Below are positions 21,820 to 29,242 of a DNA stretch of 43,913 nt, in pieces. Numbering within the stretch: position 1 is the stretch's first letter; each line of letters opens with the position of its first letter. Below the pieces are notes generated by a model. It was not told where the DNA came from. It saw only the letters and a list, made by a program, of their open reading frames with translations, and ran no database searches. The stretch is from a virus, in IMG/VR virus record IMGVR_UViG_3300031999_000054, positions 1 to 43,913 of that record. One strand, written 5' to 3'. The position numbers and the translations under genes are program-made.

Positions 21820-22352
21820 ACATTTCCCGCCTTGAAGACATCCGCGCCAGTGGCGACGTGATCCGCTATCACGCCGCGCCGTTGAGCCGCATACAGAACA
21901 TCGCCCAGCACAGCTACGGCGTGGTGATGATCCTGCTGGAGCTCAAGCCTGACGCCAGCCCGAACCTGATTCGCGCTGCGTTACTTCATGATTTCCCAGA
22001 ACTGTACACCGGTGATACGCCCAGCATAAGCAAGTGGCGATACCCGGAGTTGGAGGAAGTGCTCCGGAAGGCGGAGGCTGAAATCCTTGCCACCATAGAT
22101 TACCCGACATTGCCCGCGGACGAGCGCCAGCTGCTCAAGTTTGCGGACATGTTAGAGGGGGCCATGTTCTGCGTAGAAGAGGCAGAGCGTGGTTCTCCGG
22201 TGGGCGCCCGCATAGCTCGCAGGTTCCTTGAAGCCGCAGACCGCCGCGGGGCTCGCTCGAACGTGGGGGCCGCGGCGCTGATGTTGCGGCTGGAGGCGCG
22301 TCTGGCCGGATACGGTGTTGTGACCCGTACACTGATCAACGGACAGGAGTAA
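21816..22352 (+). CDS. HD-domain phosphohydrolase (YfbR-like 5'-deoxynucleotidase)
   Basis: The 178-aa protein shows the HD metal-binding set: H32 in QHSYG, H58-D59 in LLHDFPEL and D111 in FADMLEG, with GDTPSISK as in YfbR-type nucleotidases. It probably hydrolyses deoxynucleoside monophosphates, for example dTMP, so that unmodified thymidine is kept out of phage DNA; the substrate is inference. ATG 21816 follows GAGGAG and overlaps the upstream TGA. Confidence 0.85.
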   Translation: MNISRLEDIRASGDVIRYHAAPLSRIQNIAQHSYGVVMILLELKPDASPNLIRAALLHDFPELYTGDTPSISKWRYPELEEVLRKAEAEILATIDYPTLPADERQLLKFADMLEGAMFCVEEAERGSPVGARIARRFLEAADRRGARSNVGAAALMLRLEARLAGYGVVTRTLINGQE

Positions 22353-22355
22353 GTG

Positions 22356-22763
22356 ATGATGCACCCTGAATTGAAACTGAAGTTGTTGACGCTCGCCAAA
22401 GGCGACGTGACTACGCTGGAGGCCAAGGGCGCCGCCTACGGCGACAGCTGGAAACGTCGGGGAGGCGTTGGCGCCTTCATGATGCTCGCCCGTAAGTGGG
22501 ACCGCATCGAGAACGTCACCAAGTCCTTCAATTGGGACATCTTCAGCGCGGCTTTGTCGAACGGCGAAGCGGACGCAGAGGGGGTATTGGACGATATCGC
22601 AGACCTGCGACGGTATCTGCTGTTGGTGGAATCAGAGGTTCACGCCCTACAGATGAACCCCCATTCCGTCGGGGCGATGCGCGAGTTAATGCGCACCTTG
22701 GAGGAAGAACGTCAATGTATGGCAGATCACGCTGCCAGTATACGCTCTCAGGGGGCGCGATGA
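22356..22763 (+). CDS. Nmad1/DUF1599-like nucleotide-modification-associated protein
   Basis: The 135-aa helical protein has KGAAYGDSWKRRGGVGAF followed by ARKWDRIENVTKS and LDDIADLRRYLLL. This pattern matches nucleotide modification associated domain 1 (DUF1599), itself similar to MazG-type pyrophosphatases. It likely acts on nucleotide pools in the base-modification pathway. Two ATG codons (22356 and 22359) are possible; ACAGGAG lies upstream. Confidence 0.75.
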   Translation: MMHPELKLKLLTLAKGDVTTLEAKGAAYGDSWKRRGGVGAFMMLARKWDRIENVTKSFNWDIFSAALSNGEADAEGVLDDIADLRRYLLLVESEVHALQMNPHSVGAMRELMRTLEEERQCMADHAASIRSQGAR

Positions 22764-22954
22764 AGCCGAAGGGGGATGTGATGCACCCGATGATCTACAC
22801 GGCGCAGACAACGGTAGAGTTGATCTCGCTGTGGAAGGAGCACCGCAATGACCTCACGGGGCTGATGGCCTCGGAAGAGATCATGCGCCGTATCACGTCG
22901 GGGAGGTTGAAACTGCTGCCTACTCCGAATAGCATGGATGTAAGTAAGGATTGA
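22760..22954 (+). CDS. small hypothetical protein (64 aa)
   Basis: ATG 22760 overlaps the previous TGA by four bases and follows AGGGGG. Helical, with a Met/Thr-rich middle. No family recognised. Confidence 0.6.
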   Translation: MKPKGDVMHPMIYTAQTTVELISLWKEHRNDLTGLMASEEIMRRITSGRLKLLPTPNSMDVSKD

Positions 22955-22957
22955 CCC

Positions 22958-23506
22958 GTGGCTATCTGGAAAGGAATGGCAGATGATATTGCGCGATTGA
23001 AGCTGCCGAAGCACTTCCACGTCGCGGAGTTGGGCTCTCAAGAACTGGCCTATGGCCCGCGCGTCCCGGCGGTGACGCTTTACAAGAGCCTTGGGTGCGG
23101 GCGGTATGTGTCCATCGACGGAAACAAAGCCGGCACCATCCTGCACGATCTCAACTTGCCACTACCAAACATCGGCGCCTTTGACCTGGTGACGGACTTC
23201 GGAACGGGCGAGCATATCTTTGATCAGGCACAGGTGTGGCGAACGATACACAGCCTCACGAAAGTGGGCGGATACATTGGCGTGATCCGCCCGGAGCAGG
23301 GCTACCCAGGGCATTGTTTCTATCGCACGGATGAATGCTGGTTCCGAGATGTCGCGGCGGCCAACGGTTATACGGTCCTGAAGTTGCAGCATATCGGCAC
23401 GCAGCGCGGGAACAACATCCTGGCTTTCTATCGCCGGACGAGCGCGGAGGATTTCCGAATACCGCAGCAGGGCAGGTACTACAAAGACTTGAAGGGGTTG
23501 CTATGA
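22958..23506 (+). CDS. class I SAM methyltransferase-like protein (182 aa)
   Basis: The Rossmann pattern is visible: HVAELGSQEL as the glycine loop, CGRYVSIDGNKA as the acidic end of strand 2, and LVTDFGTGEHIF near motif IV, followed by HSLTKVGGYIGVIRP. It resembles small-molecule or sugar methyltransferases rather than DNA methylases, since no NPPY is seen. GTG 22958 is the likely start. GC content is lower than in the replication genes, which may indicate separate origin. Substrate unknown. Confidence 0.7.
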   Translation: MAIWKGMADDIARLKLPKHFHVAELGSQELAYGPRVPAVTLYKSLGCGRYVSIDGNKAGTILHDLNLPLPNIGAFDLVTDFGTGEHIFDQAQVWRTIHSLTKVGGYIGVIRPEQGYPGHCFYRTDECWFRDVAAANGYTVLKLQHIGTQRGNNILAFYRRTSAEDFRIPQQGRYYKDLKGLL

Positions 23507-23811
23507 CTACAGTACTTTGTAGGAGATGTCGTTACTTCGTCAGGACCAGAGTATGGACGGACAAGGTGATTGAGCCGCGCTGTTCGCACCTAGCCGCCGC
23601 CATCCCTCACTCCGATGGGTTCCTACCGTCGAGGGAAATGCGCAACGGTAGCGAGTCAGCGTCTGGCCTCTGTGGCGGGGAGGCGCGGTTGTTTGAACCG
23701 ATTCCAAAGGTTGAACAGGAAAGCTGGGGCAACCGACACGCCAACCTCATCGGCTGTGCCGTCCTTCTTTTCGTGTTTGTGTTGGGTCTACTGGCAGGAA
23801 GATTCCTATGA
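23503..23811 (+). CDS. zinc-ribbon plus membrane-anchor protein (102 aa)
   Basis: ATG 23503 overlaps the upstream TGA. CRRC at residues 6-9, a cysteine in RCSHL and one in GLCGG can form a four-cysteine zinc site. Residues about 81-100 (LIGCAVLLFVFVLGLLAGRFL region) form a C-terminal membrane helix, so the zinc domain would be held at the inner membrane. Function unknown. Confidence 0.7.
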   Translation: MTTVLCRRCRYFVRTRVWTDKVIEPRCSHLAAAIPHSDGFLPSREMRNGSESASGLCGGEARLFEPIPKVEQESWGNRHANLIGCAVLLFVFVLGLLAGRFL

Positions 23812-24068
23812 CGAAATGTCTACAAGTACACCACGAGTGGGTAGACGTTACCACAATGGAATCGTATGGGCGCTGTCGGGAGCTGACCTGTACGCGCTGT
23901 GGCGTGTATCGTCGGGAGCCGTTGTGGTCGTGCGTAAACTGCGGCTGGCAAGGCTCCCAACCGTCGTGGACAGAAGACAAGGTGGTGACGGAGACGGACG
24001 GCACGATAGTTGTGGAACGCCCCGTGTACCCGGTTTGCCCTGAATGTTTTCAAAGGGTGCTGCGATGA
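23808..24068 (+). CDS. zinc-ribbon protein (86 aa)
   Basis: Several CxxC pairs are visible: CTRC near residue 28, CVNC near residue 42 and CPEC near residue 78. One or two zinc sites are likely. It overlaps both neighbours by four bases. No specific family recognised; nucleic acid or protein binding is plausible. Confidence 0.7.
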   Translation: MTKCLQVHHEWVDVTTMESYGRCRELTCTRCGVYRREPLWSCVNCGWQGSQPSWTEDKVVTETDGTIVVERPVYPVCPECFQRVLR

Positions 24069-24289
24069 GCCGTCACAAGGTGGAGATTCACATGACCGGA
24101 CCGGGATGCGGGACGGTGAAGGTGGATGGGGTCGTGATGGATTGCTCGGAGGCGACATTTCACGCAGCAGTGGGTGAAGTGAACGAGGTGACGTTGCGGA
24201 TCATCGCTGGCGAAGTCGTGATCATTGCCGACGCGAACCTGCGGGCGTCGCTGGAGGCGTTGGGCGCGGTGGAGGTGAAGCCGCTATGA
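24065..24289 (+). CDS. small hypothetical beta-rich protein (74 aa)
   Basis: ATG 24065 overlaps the previous stop. The sequence alternates short strands (HKVEIHMTG, GTVKVDGVVM, EVVIIAD) and ends in a helix, suggesting a compact beta-sheet fold. No family recognised. It overlaps the methyltransferase gene by four bases. Confidence 0.7.
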   Translation: MSRHKVEIHMTGPGCGTVKVDGVVMDCSEATFHAAVGEVNEVTLRIIAGEVVIIADANLRASLEALGAVEVKPL

Positions 24290-25410
24290 AACGAATCGCA
24301 CAGACATTTGTTACGAAAACAGGGCCGCTGCACTTGCCGGCCCACCGCGTTTATCAAGACATAGCTTATGGCGCGGCGTTTGACGAATACGCGCGTGGCA
24401 GCACTTTGACTCCGTTGTTATTGCAGGGCGATGCTCTACGCGTACTCGAAGCTCTTCCGAGCTCGTCCATTGATTGCGCGATGACATCACCGCCGTATTG
24501 GGGTAAGCGCGAATACGCGAACGGAGGGATAGGTCTCGAAAGCGATTACCGTGACTTCGTCCGCGCTCTCGCATCTGTATTCCTCGAAGTAAAGCGCGTC
24601 CTCAAGCCGGAAGGTTCTTTCTGGCTAAATATCGGTGACAGCTACGAGAACAAGGGACTTCTTGGAATACCCTGGCGAATCGCGTTGGAGATGACAGACA
24701 ACCAGGGGTGGACGCTGCGGAACAGCGTCATCTGGAACAAAGTCAAAAGCGGAATGGACAACACGAAGGATCGCCTTGGCAATGTCCACGAGCACGTCTT
24801 CCACTTCGTGAAACAGTCTAAGGGCTATTTCTACGATGCGGATGCAATACGGTCCAAACCACGCGAAGCCAGGGTCGTGAATGGGGCAGTTATCTCTGCG
24901 ACCGGGGTCACCGGTGTGCGGTACAAGCGTCAAATAGAACTTTCGACCGGGCTGGACGCGACAGAGAAAGCGGCCGCGTTTAAGGCCCTCGAATCGGTAC
25001 TGGCGGACGTCGCTGCCGGTCGAACCTCCGATTTTCGGATGATCATCCGCGGCCAACAACGATCGACACACTCAGATAGTGAGAACGTATCCGGACGGGC
25101 CAAAGAACTCCGCGATAAAGGCTTCTATTTTCTTAAGTATCACCCTAACGGCAGCAAGCCAAGCGATGTGTGGAACATCATCCCGGAAGACACCCAAAAG
25201 CGGGGGTCTCATTTCGCCCCTTACCCGATTGATCTGTGTCGACTTCCGATTCTGGCAACTTGTCCAGAGCGCGGGATAGTCCTAGATCCATTTTGCGGGA
25301 CCGGCACGACTTTGTTGGCCGCACGTAATATGGGTAGACGCTCCGTCGGCATTGATCTGTCGACGGAATATTTGGATCTCACCGCAGAGCGGTGCGCATC
25401 ACTGCTATGA
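24286..25410 (+). CDS. DNA methyltransferase (N4-cytosine or N6-adenine, beta-type order)
   Basis: The 374-aa enzyme has the catalytic TSPPYW (S68-P69-P70-Y71) before the SAM-binding DPFCGTGTT (D334 onward), the order of beta-class modification enzymes. The SPPY form favours N4-cytosine. The middle part, about residues 150-270, is a target-recognition region. GC content is lower than in the replication genes, so recent transfer is likely. It probably protects phage DNA from a host restriction enzyme. A truncated restriction-enzyme-like frame overlaps its end, which suggests it came from a type II restriction-modification pair. Confidence 0.9.
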   Translation: MKRIAQTFVTKTGPLHLPAHRVYQDIAYGAAFDEYARGSTLTPLLLQGDALRVLEALPSSSIDCAMTSPPYWGKREYANGGIGLESDYRDFVRALASVFLEVKRVLKPEGSFWLNIGDSYENKGLLGIPWRIALEMTDNQGWTLRNSVIWNKVKSGMDNTKDRLGNVHEHVFHFVKQSKGYFYDADAIRSKPREARVVNGAVISATGVTGVRYKRQIELSTGLDATEKAAAFKALESVLADVAAGRTSDFRMIIRGQQRSTHSDSENVSGRAKELRDKGFYFLKYHPNGSKPSDVWNIIPEDTQKRGSHFAPYPIDLCRLPILATCPERGIVLDPFCGTGTTLLAARNMGRRSVGIDLSTEYLDLTAERCASLL

Positions 25411-25487
25411 GTACGGTGGTCGAATTATTCGGGCACTCCGCGAAACAAGCGAACGATTGGAAGAAGATCGTCAAGGAGCAGCCATGA
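25407..25487 (+). pseudogene. 26-codon fragment resembling the start of a type II restriction endonuclease
   Basis: The frame begins ATGA inside the methyltransferase stop and encodes 26 residues with VVELFGHS...DWKKIVKEQ. This resembles the N-terminal ELFG...W..IV..Q segment that I recall in NotI-type restriction enzymes, where CPFL follows. Here the frame stops right after KEQP, at a 30-base sequence shared with 26686 onward, so the rest appears to have been replaced by the coiled-coil cassette array. The family match is from memory and needs checking. Confidence 0.45.
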
Positions 25488-25690
25488 CCGTGAAGCGATA
25501 CCACTCGTATGACACGCTGGTTCCACCTGAGCGTAGGGATGTCGTCCTCGCCACCGACTACGACTTGCTCGCCGCCGACAACGCCGCGCTGCGGGAGTTG
25601 CTGCAACGTGTCGTAGATGAGGACGGACTGCGACTGTCCACCGAGCAAGATATTCGCGCCGCCCTCGCCAAGCAGGAGGACAAGCCATGA
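25484..25690 (+). CDS. coiled-coil cassette protein 1 (68 aa)
   Basis: ATG 25484 overlaps the upstream frame by four bases (ATGA). The protein starts MTVKRY, contains a DYDLLAADNAALRELLQRV coiled-coil module and ends in an AALAK module. The last third is encoded by a 99-bp block that is repeated exactly in the next gene. Related short coiled-coil proteins occur in many phages without known function. Confidence 0.7.
   Translation: MTVKRYHSYDTLVPPERRDVVLATDYDLLAADNAALRELLQRVVDEDGLRLSTEQDIRAALAKQEDKP
25583..25681 (+). repeat. 99-bp direct repeat, copy 1
   Basis: Identical to 25822-25920. It encodes the AALRELLQRVVDEDG to AALAKQED part of the cassette proteins. Complete identity implies a recent duplication or gene conversion. 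Confidence 0.9.
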
Positions 25691-25929
25691 GTGACGAATG
25701 GCCCGACGATTGGCCTGTAGCGGCTATCAAGGAAATTGAGTCTCGCGATGACGCGCTAGAGGCTCAGGCCAAAGAGATTAAACGGCTGTACCGCGATACA
25801 GCAGCGGCAATAGATGAGGTCGCCGCGCTGCGGGAGTTGCTGCAACGTGTCGTAGATGAGGACGGACTGCGACTGTCCACCGAGCAAGATATTCGCGCCG
25901 CCCTCGCCAAGCAGGAGGACGGGAAGTGA
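25687..25929 (+). CDS. coiled-coil cassette protein 2 (80 aa)
   Basis: ATG 25687 overlaps the previous TGA. A unique acidic, Trp-containing N-terminal half is joined to a C-terminal half identical to that of cassette protein 1. This is modular shuffling, with one shared module and different heads. Confidence 0.7.
   Translation: MSDEWPDDWPVAAIKEIESRDDALEAQAKEIKRLYRDTAAAIDEVAALRELLQRVVDEDGLRLSTEQDIRAALAKQEDGK
25822..25920 (+). repeat. 99-bp direct repeat, copy 2
   Basis: Identical to 25583-25681, in the same reading frame relative to its gene. Confidence 0.9.
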
Positions 25930-26132
25930 GCTACATAAGCGACAACTACGACGGGCCTCAGATGGCGCGAAAGATTATTCGGCTACAGGCCGAGGTCGCC
26001 GCGCTGCGGGCTGCGCTCTCGCTGGCGCGTGACTATGTGGACGCGAATGGCGGGGGCTGGTGCCGTGATGGAGTAGGAGATCGCTTGGTACTGAAACACA
26101 TCGACGCCGCCCTCAAGGAGGACAAGCCGTGA
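25926..26132 (+). CDS. coiled-coil cassette protein 3 (68 aa)
   Basis: The GTG/ATG region at 25926-25929 overlaps the previous TGA. The protein has IIRLQAEVAALRAALSLA followed by a Gly/Trp-rich middle and a C-terminal AALKEDKP. It shares the GCCGCGCTGCGGG module with the other members. Confidence 0.65.
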   Translation: MSYISDNYDGPQMARKIIRLQAEVAALRAALSLARDYVDANGGGWCRDGVGDRLVLKHIDAALKEDKP

Positions 26133-26312
26133 GTGACATCATCGACAGCCTGAGAGGCTTGCACGACTACGTTCCTATTGGAAGTGGGCAGCATGAAATT
26201 CAAGTGACCATGCTTGCCGCCGCCGACGAGCTTGAGCGGCTGCGTGCGCGGGATTGCCAATTACTACCGCAGCGCGGCCGAGGCGATCGAGGCCATGAAG
26301 GCGAACCCGTGA
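26129..26312 (+). pseudogene. coiled-coil cassette gene 4a, frameshifted near 26250
   Basis: The frame begins with GTG at 26129, overlapping the previous TGA, and encodes an N-terminal part ending AADELERLRAR. Beyond about 26250 the sensible sequence continues in the +1 frame as IANYYRSAAEAIEAMKANP and stops at TGA 26310-26312. A single-base change around the GCGCGGGATT stretch would restore one gene. In the present sequence the unshifted frame runs on into cassette 4b, giving a 191-residue fusion. Confidence 0.55.
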
Positions 26313-26704
26313 CCACCGTCGACTTGGGCGCGATCAGGGCGAGGGATGCCGAGACGCCAGATCACGAATGCATGATTTCATGGAGTTCACAGGCTGACCG
26401 CCGCGCCCTGCTCGCCTACGTGGACGATCTGCGCGAAGCCGCCGACGCACTGGAGGCGAAGGACAGGGAGATAGCCACGTTAACCTACGAGCGCGACGGG
26501 TGGAAGCGCGAGGACGAGGCTGAGTGTGAGGAAAACAAGCGCCTGCTCGCCGATAACGCCTCGCTGACCGTTGACCGGGATGGGTTGGCGTCGAAGCTAA
26601 ATGAGGCCATCGAGTTGCTGCGGGAGGCGTACACAGCTCTCAGGCATCCTGACACAGTGCTATTGGAGCAGCGCATCTACTCCGCCCTCAAGGAGCAGCC
26701 ATGA
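26309..26704 (+). CDS. coiled-coil cassette protein 4b (131 aa)
   Basis: GTG 26309 forms a GTGA overlap with the out-of-frame stop of 4a, the junction used by the neighbouring genes. The protein begins TTVDLGAIRARD and has long coiled-coil segments (about residues 35-110), ending SALKEQP. As the sequence stands it can also be read as the C-terminal part of a 26129-26704 fusion. Confidence 0.6.
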   Translation: MTTVDLGAIRARDAETPDHECMISWSSQADRRALLAYVDDLREAADALEAKDREIATLTYERDGWKREDEAECEENKRLLADNASLTVDRDGLASKLNEAIELLREAYTALRHPDTVLLEQRIYSALKEQP

Positions 26705-26997
26705 CCGTGAAGCGATACGTTTCCCCCTACGCTGCCGGGACTGAATCATTCCGTTCCATGAGAGACACGCGTGGGCGTACTGTTCCTGACCCAGACGAGG
26801 GGCCGTTCTACGTCCTCGCCTCTGACCACGAGGCCGAGGTCGCCGCGCTGCGGGAGAGGCTGGCTAAGTTCGATGCGCTTTACGATGCAGCCAGCGGCAT
26901 GTCTCGTGGAGTGGACTGGAACAAGGGCACGCACGCGAAGGCATACCGCTCGAAATTAGTGGCTGCTGTTGCCGCCCTCAAGGAGAAGCAGCTATGA
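26701..26997 (+). CDS. coiled-coil cassette protein 5 (98 aa)
   Basis: ATG 26701 overlaps the previous TGA. It starts MTVKRY like cassette 1, has HEAEVAALRERLAKFDAL as its coiled-coil module and ends VAALKEKQL. Function unknown. Confidence 0.7.
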   Translation: MTVKRYVSPYAAGTESFRSMRDTRGRTVPDPDEGPFYVLASDHEAEVAALRERLAKFDALYDAASGMSRGVDWNKGTHAKAYRSKLVAAVAALKEKQL

Positions 26998-27236
26998 CCG
27001 TGAAGCCAGTCGAGATCAAGGCATGGATGGGTGACGGGACTGAGTACGTCGTGCGCTATTACAAGGAAGCAGACTACGACCTGCTCGCCGCCTCCAACGC
27101 CGCGCTGCGGGAGTTGCTGCGGGAGTGGATTATCGGGTGGGGCGGATTCAACTCCGACGATATAAAGCCGGGAGGGCTAGTGATACGCACTCGCGCCGCC
27201 CTCAAGCAAAATAGACGCCACGAAATAGCGTTATAG
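26994..27236 (+). CDS. coiled-coil cassette protein 6 (80 aa)
   Basis: ATG 26994 overlaps the previous TGA. It starts MTVKPV, carries DYDLLAASNAALRELLREW and ends in a basic tail. It is the last confident + strand gene before the convergent lysis genes. Confidence 0.7.
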   Translation: MTVKPVEIKAWMGDGTEYVVRYYKEADYDLLAASNAALRELLREWIIGWGGFNSDDIKPGGLVIRTRAALKQNRRHEIAL

Positions 27237-27268
27237 CTGGAAGACACAGCGCGGGACGAGGGGAGTAG

Positions 27269-27364
27269 ATGCCTACCCGGCAATACTCCGAAACATTCCT
27301 GAAACTCTACGGTGGAGAGGGCTTGTGCGTCATCTCTATAACACACTGCTGCCGTGACCGGTAA
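27269..27364 (+). CDS. possible 31-aa protein at the convergent junction
   Basis: ATG 27269 is preceded by GAGGGGAG with good spacing. The peptide is short, Cys-containing and unlike known families. Its second half lies antisense to the end of the o-spanin gene, so it may be spurious or may reflect read-through regulation between the two transcripts. Confidence 0.3.
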   Translation: MPTRQYSETFLKLYGGEGLCVISITHCCRDR

Positions 27365-27594
27365 CACTGTATTGTTTCCCCCCGTGCCGCCCACGCTTCT
27401 GCCAGCTCCCCGTTGGTAGCCGGCGTGCCTTCAGGTGCCGGACATGCCATAGTGCATAGAGACGGTACGCGCGCAGGAACTGACACCTCGCGTACTATCT
27501 CCCGAGTGCACCCCGTCAGAAAACTGGTCAAGTAGATCATCAGCAACATCACCAGTGCGACAAGAACAATTCGCATTTGACTTAGGAATTTCAT
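27307..27594 (-). CDS. o-spanin (Rz1-like outer-membrane lipoprotein)
   Basis: The 95-aa protein begins at ATG 27594, overlapping the i-spanin stop by four bases (ATGA). A signal with a hydrophobic core (IVLVALVMLLMIYL) ends in the lipobox-like LTGC, after which a Pro/Ala-containing periplasmic part follows. Rz1-type proteins are lipidated and bridge the envelope with the i-spanin to disrupt the outer membrane at lysis. It is longer than lambda Rz1 (60 residues). Confidence 0.75.
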   Translation of the reverse strand: MKFLSQMRIVLVALVMLLMIYLTSFLTGCTREIVREVSVPARVPSLCTMACPAPEGTPATNGELAEAWAARGETIQCYRSRQQCVIEMTHKPSPP

Positions 27595-27962
27595 AGCGGG
27601 CACCCCACCTGCTGCGCTGCCCACGCTGCACACGCTGGACTCGCGACCTTCGCCGCCCGGAATCGTTCACGCCACGCTGCGGCTTCGCGTCGCGTGGCCT
27701 CCTCACTGGCGAGGGCCGCGGCCACCGCAGTGGACGCTGCCTGCGCGGCTTCTGCCGCGGCTTTGTTCGCGCGCTCCTCGCTCTTGACGTCACAGGTGCT
27801 CCCCTTCACGCAATCGCGCTCGTCCTTCAACGTCTGCTGGACGGTCGGCAATTCCTTGTACGCCTCGTGCCATGCGCTGACCCGGGAGAAGTAAAACCAC
27901 ACGCCAAGCGCCAGCGCTCCGACGCCAATCAACTTCCACGCCCACATTGGTAGCCACGGCAT
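27591..27962 (-). CDS. i-spanin (Rz-like inner-membrane protein)
   Basis: The 123-aa protein has one N-terminal membrane helix (about residues 8-27, WKLIGVGALALGVWFYF) and then a periplasmic Ala/Glu-rich coiled coil, typical of Rz proteins. It pairs with the overlapping lipoprotein gene. Two C-terminal cysteines (PACAAW and VGCPL) may form disulfide-linked dimers. Confidence 0.75.
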   Translation of the reverse strand: MPWLPMWAWKLIGVGALALGVWFYFSRVSAWHEAYKELPTVQQTLKDERDCVKGSTCDVKSEERANKAAAEAAQAASTAVAAALASEEATRREAAAWRERFRAAKVASPACAAWAAQQVGCPL

Positions 27963-27965
27963 CGC

Positions 27966-28295
27966 TCATCCCCCTTTTGGTGGTGCACTGATCATCGCCT
28001 GCACCCGCCCGCCAATAGTATCAGCGACGGAGTTGCCCATGTAGCCGATGAAGTATGCGGTTGCGTGAGTGAGCATGTTCGCCTCCGCGAAGAAGGCGAT
28101 GGCCCCCGCGGTGCTGAATAGCGCAATCAGCGACTGCGGCCAATAGGTGAACCAGTAGGCGCTGAAGCCAATCGGGTTCATGCCTGGGACGTTTGCGCTC
28201 CGCATGATGACGACTTGCTTCAGCCAATGCGTGAGCACGCCAGCGAGCGCGAGCACGACGACGAGCCACCAGATGATTGGATGTCCATTGTTCAC
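27966..28295 (-). CDS. putative holin, small multi-pass membrane protein (109 aa)
   Basis: GTG 28295 lies 9 bases after AAAGGAG. Two or three hydrophobic helices are visible: IIWWLVVVLALAGVL, a Trp/Phe-rich SLIALFSTAGAIAFF and a weaker ATAYFIGYMG. Its place between endolysin and spanins makes a holin the most likely role. No family motif was recognised. Confidence 0.6.
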   Translation of the reverse strand: MNNGHPIIWWLVVVLALAGVLTHWLKQVVIMRSANVPGMNPIGFSAYWFTYWPQSLIALFSTAGAIAFFAEANMLTHATAYFIGYMGNSVADTIGGRVQAMISAPPKGG

Positions 28296-28308
28296 TTCAT
28301 CTTCTCCT

Positions 28309-28800
28309 TTACGCTTCGTTGCCGCTGCTGGGTTGACCGTTCGCAGCGAGCACAGGCAGGCTCCCCGGGATACCCGCCCATGTGATCCCCGCAGGCCATC
28401 GGTAACCAAGCACGCGCGACATGTCGAACGCGGCAACCCCAACGCGGTTCCCCTGATTGCCGCCAAGCACCAGCAATCGTGACGCGGGGTCGCGCCCCAC
28501 GACCAACCCGACGTGCCCGCCACCCGTGCGCGCGAACACCACCACGCAGCCAACCATCGGTGCGAAGATTGGGACGCCCCAGTCCAACCAACCCTTCGCC
28601 CGGAACCAAGCGGCGGGCAGAGGGATGTCGGACTCCTTCATGCACTCCGCGACAAACACCCCGCACCACGGAGTCTCGTCATCACGCCACCACGCCTTCA
28701 GATTTAGCAGCCAGCGCGCAATCGCAGGCGTAGTCTCCTTCCCAGGCAGTTCAGCGACGCCAATGTAACTGCGAGCCGCGACGAGCCACTTTGGTTCCAT
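28309..28800 (-). CDS. endolysin, NlpC/P60-CHAP-like peptidase (TIGR02594 type)
   Basis: The 163-aa protein matches the TIGR02594 group of phage cysteine peptidases or amidases. Features are SYIGVAELPGKETTPAI at the start, catalytic-type C46 in TPWCGVFV and H96 in GGHVGLVVG. It should cut peptidoglycan during lysis. ATG 28800 is preferred to ATG 28842 because AAGGGAGG lies at good distance only from 28800. No signal peptide is seen, so export would depend on the holin. Confidence 0.8.
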   Translation of the reverse strand: MEPKWLVAARSYIGVAELPGKETTPAIARWLLNLKAWWRDDETPWCGVFVAECMKESDIPLPAAWFRAKGWLDWGVPIFAPMVGCVVVFARTGGGHVGLVVGRDPASRLLVLGGNQGNRVGVAAFDMSRVLGYRWPAGITWAGIPGSLPVLAANGQPSSGNEA

Positions 28801-28801
28801 A

Positions 28802-29230
28802 TCAACGCCTCCCTTCTGAGTGAGTATCCAGCTTTTCTTCAATGCGCTGTAGATAGGACATCATCTCAATCCGTGACGCGCGTTGATCATCCTCCAAGTT
28901 GGTGATCCGGATGTCCATCGCCCGGTCGAAAACTTGGATGCCGTTGATGGCTGCTGCCGCTCCCGGCGTCATCTCCCGGTTGCGCAGGAACATGATCTCA
29001 TCGTTCAGCGTGTCCATCTTCTGGACCTGCGACCCCCACGACACCGCGATCAGCACGAGGCTGATCCCGAGCGTCGTGAAGTCAAGACGTTCCGCAAGCG
29101 TCCGACGCACGGGGCGCGCGGCTTCTTCCTCTAACTCATTCTTGTCCACATGCATCTCCGCGTTAAGATTTGGAAAGTGAGCAAAGATGTCGCGGCGCGC
29201 GAACCGCCAGTTGTTAATCGCGTCTAGCAT
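28802..29230 (-). CDS. membrane-anchored coiled-coil protein (142 aa)
   Basis: After a polar N-terminus there is one membrane helix near residues 53-67 (LGISLVLIAVSWGS), then a helical, charged C-terminal part. The start could also be ATG 29155. It lies directly before the endolysin gene, so a lysis or envelope role is possible. No family recognised. Confidence 0.65.
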   Translation of the reverse strand: MLDAINNWRFARRDIFAHFPNLNAEMHVDKNELEEEAARPVRRTLAERLDFTTLGISLVLIAVSWGSQVQKMDTLNDEIMFLRNREMTPGAAAAINGIQVFDRAMDIRITNLEDDQRASRIEMMSYLQRIEEKLDTHSEGRR

Positions 29231-29242
29231 AATGCACCATTC

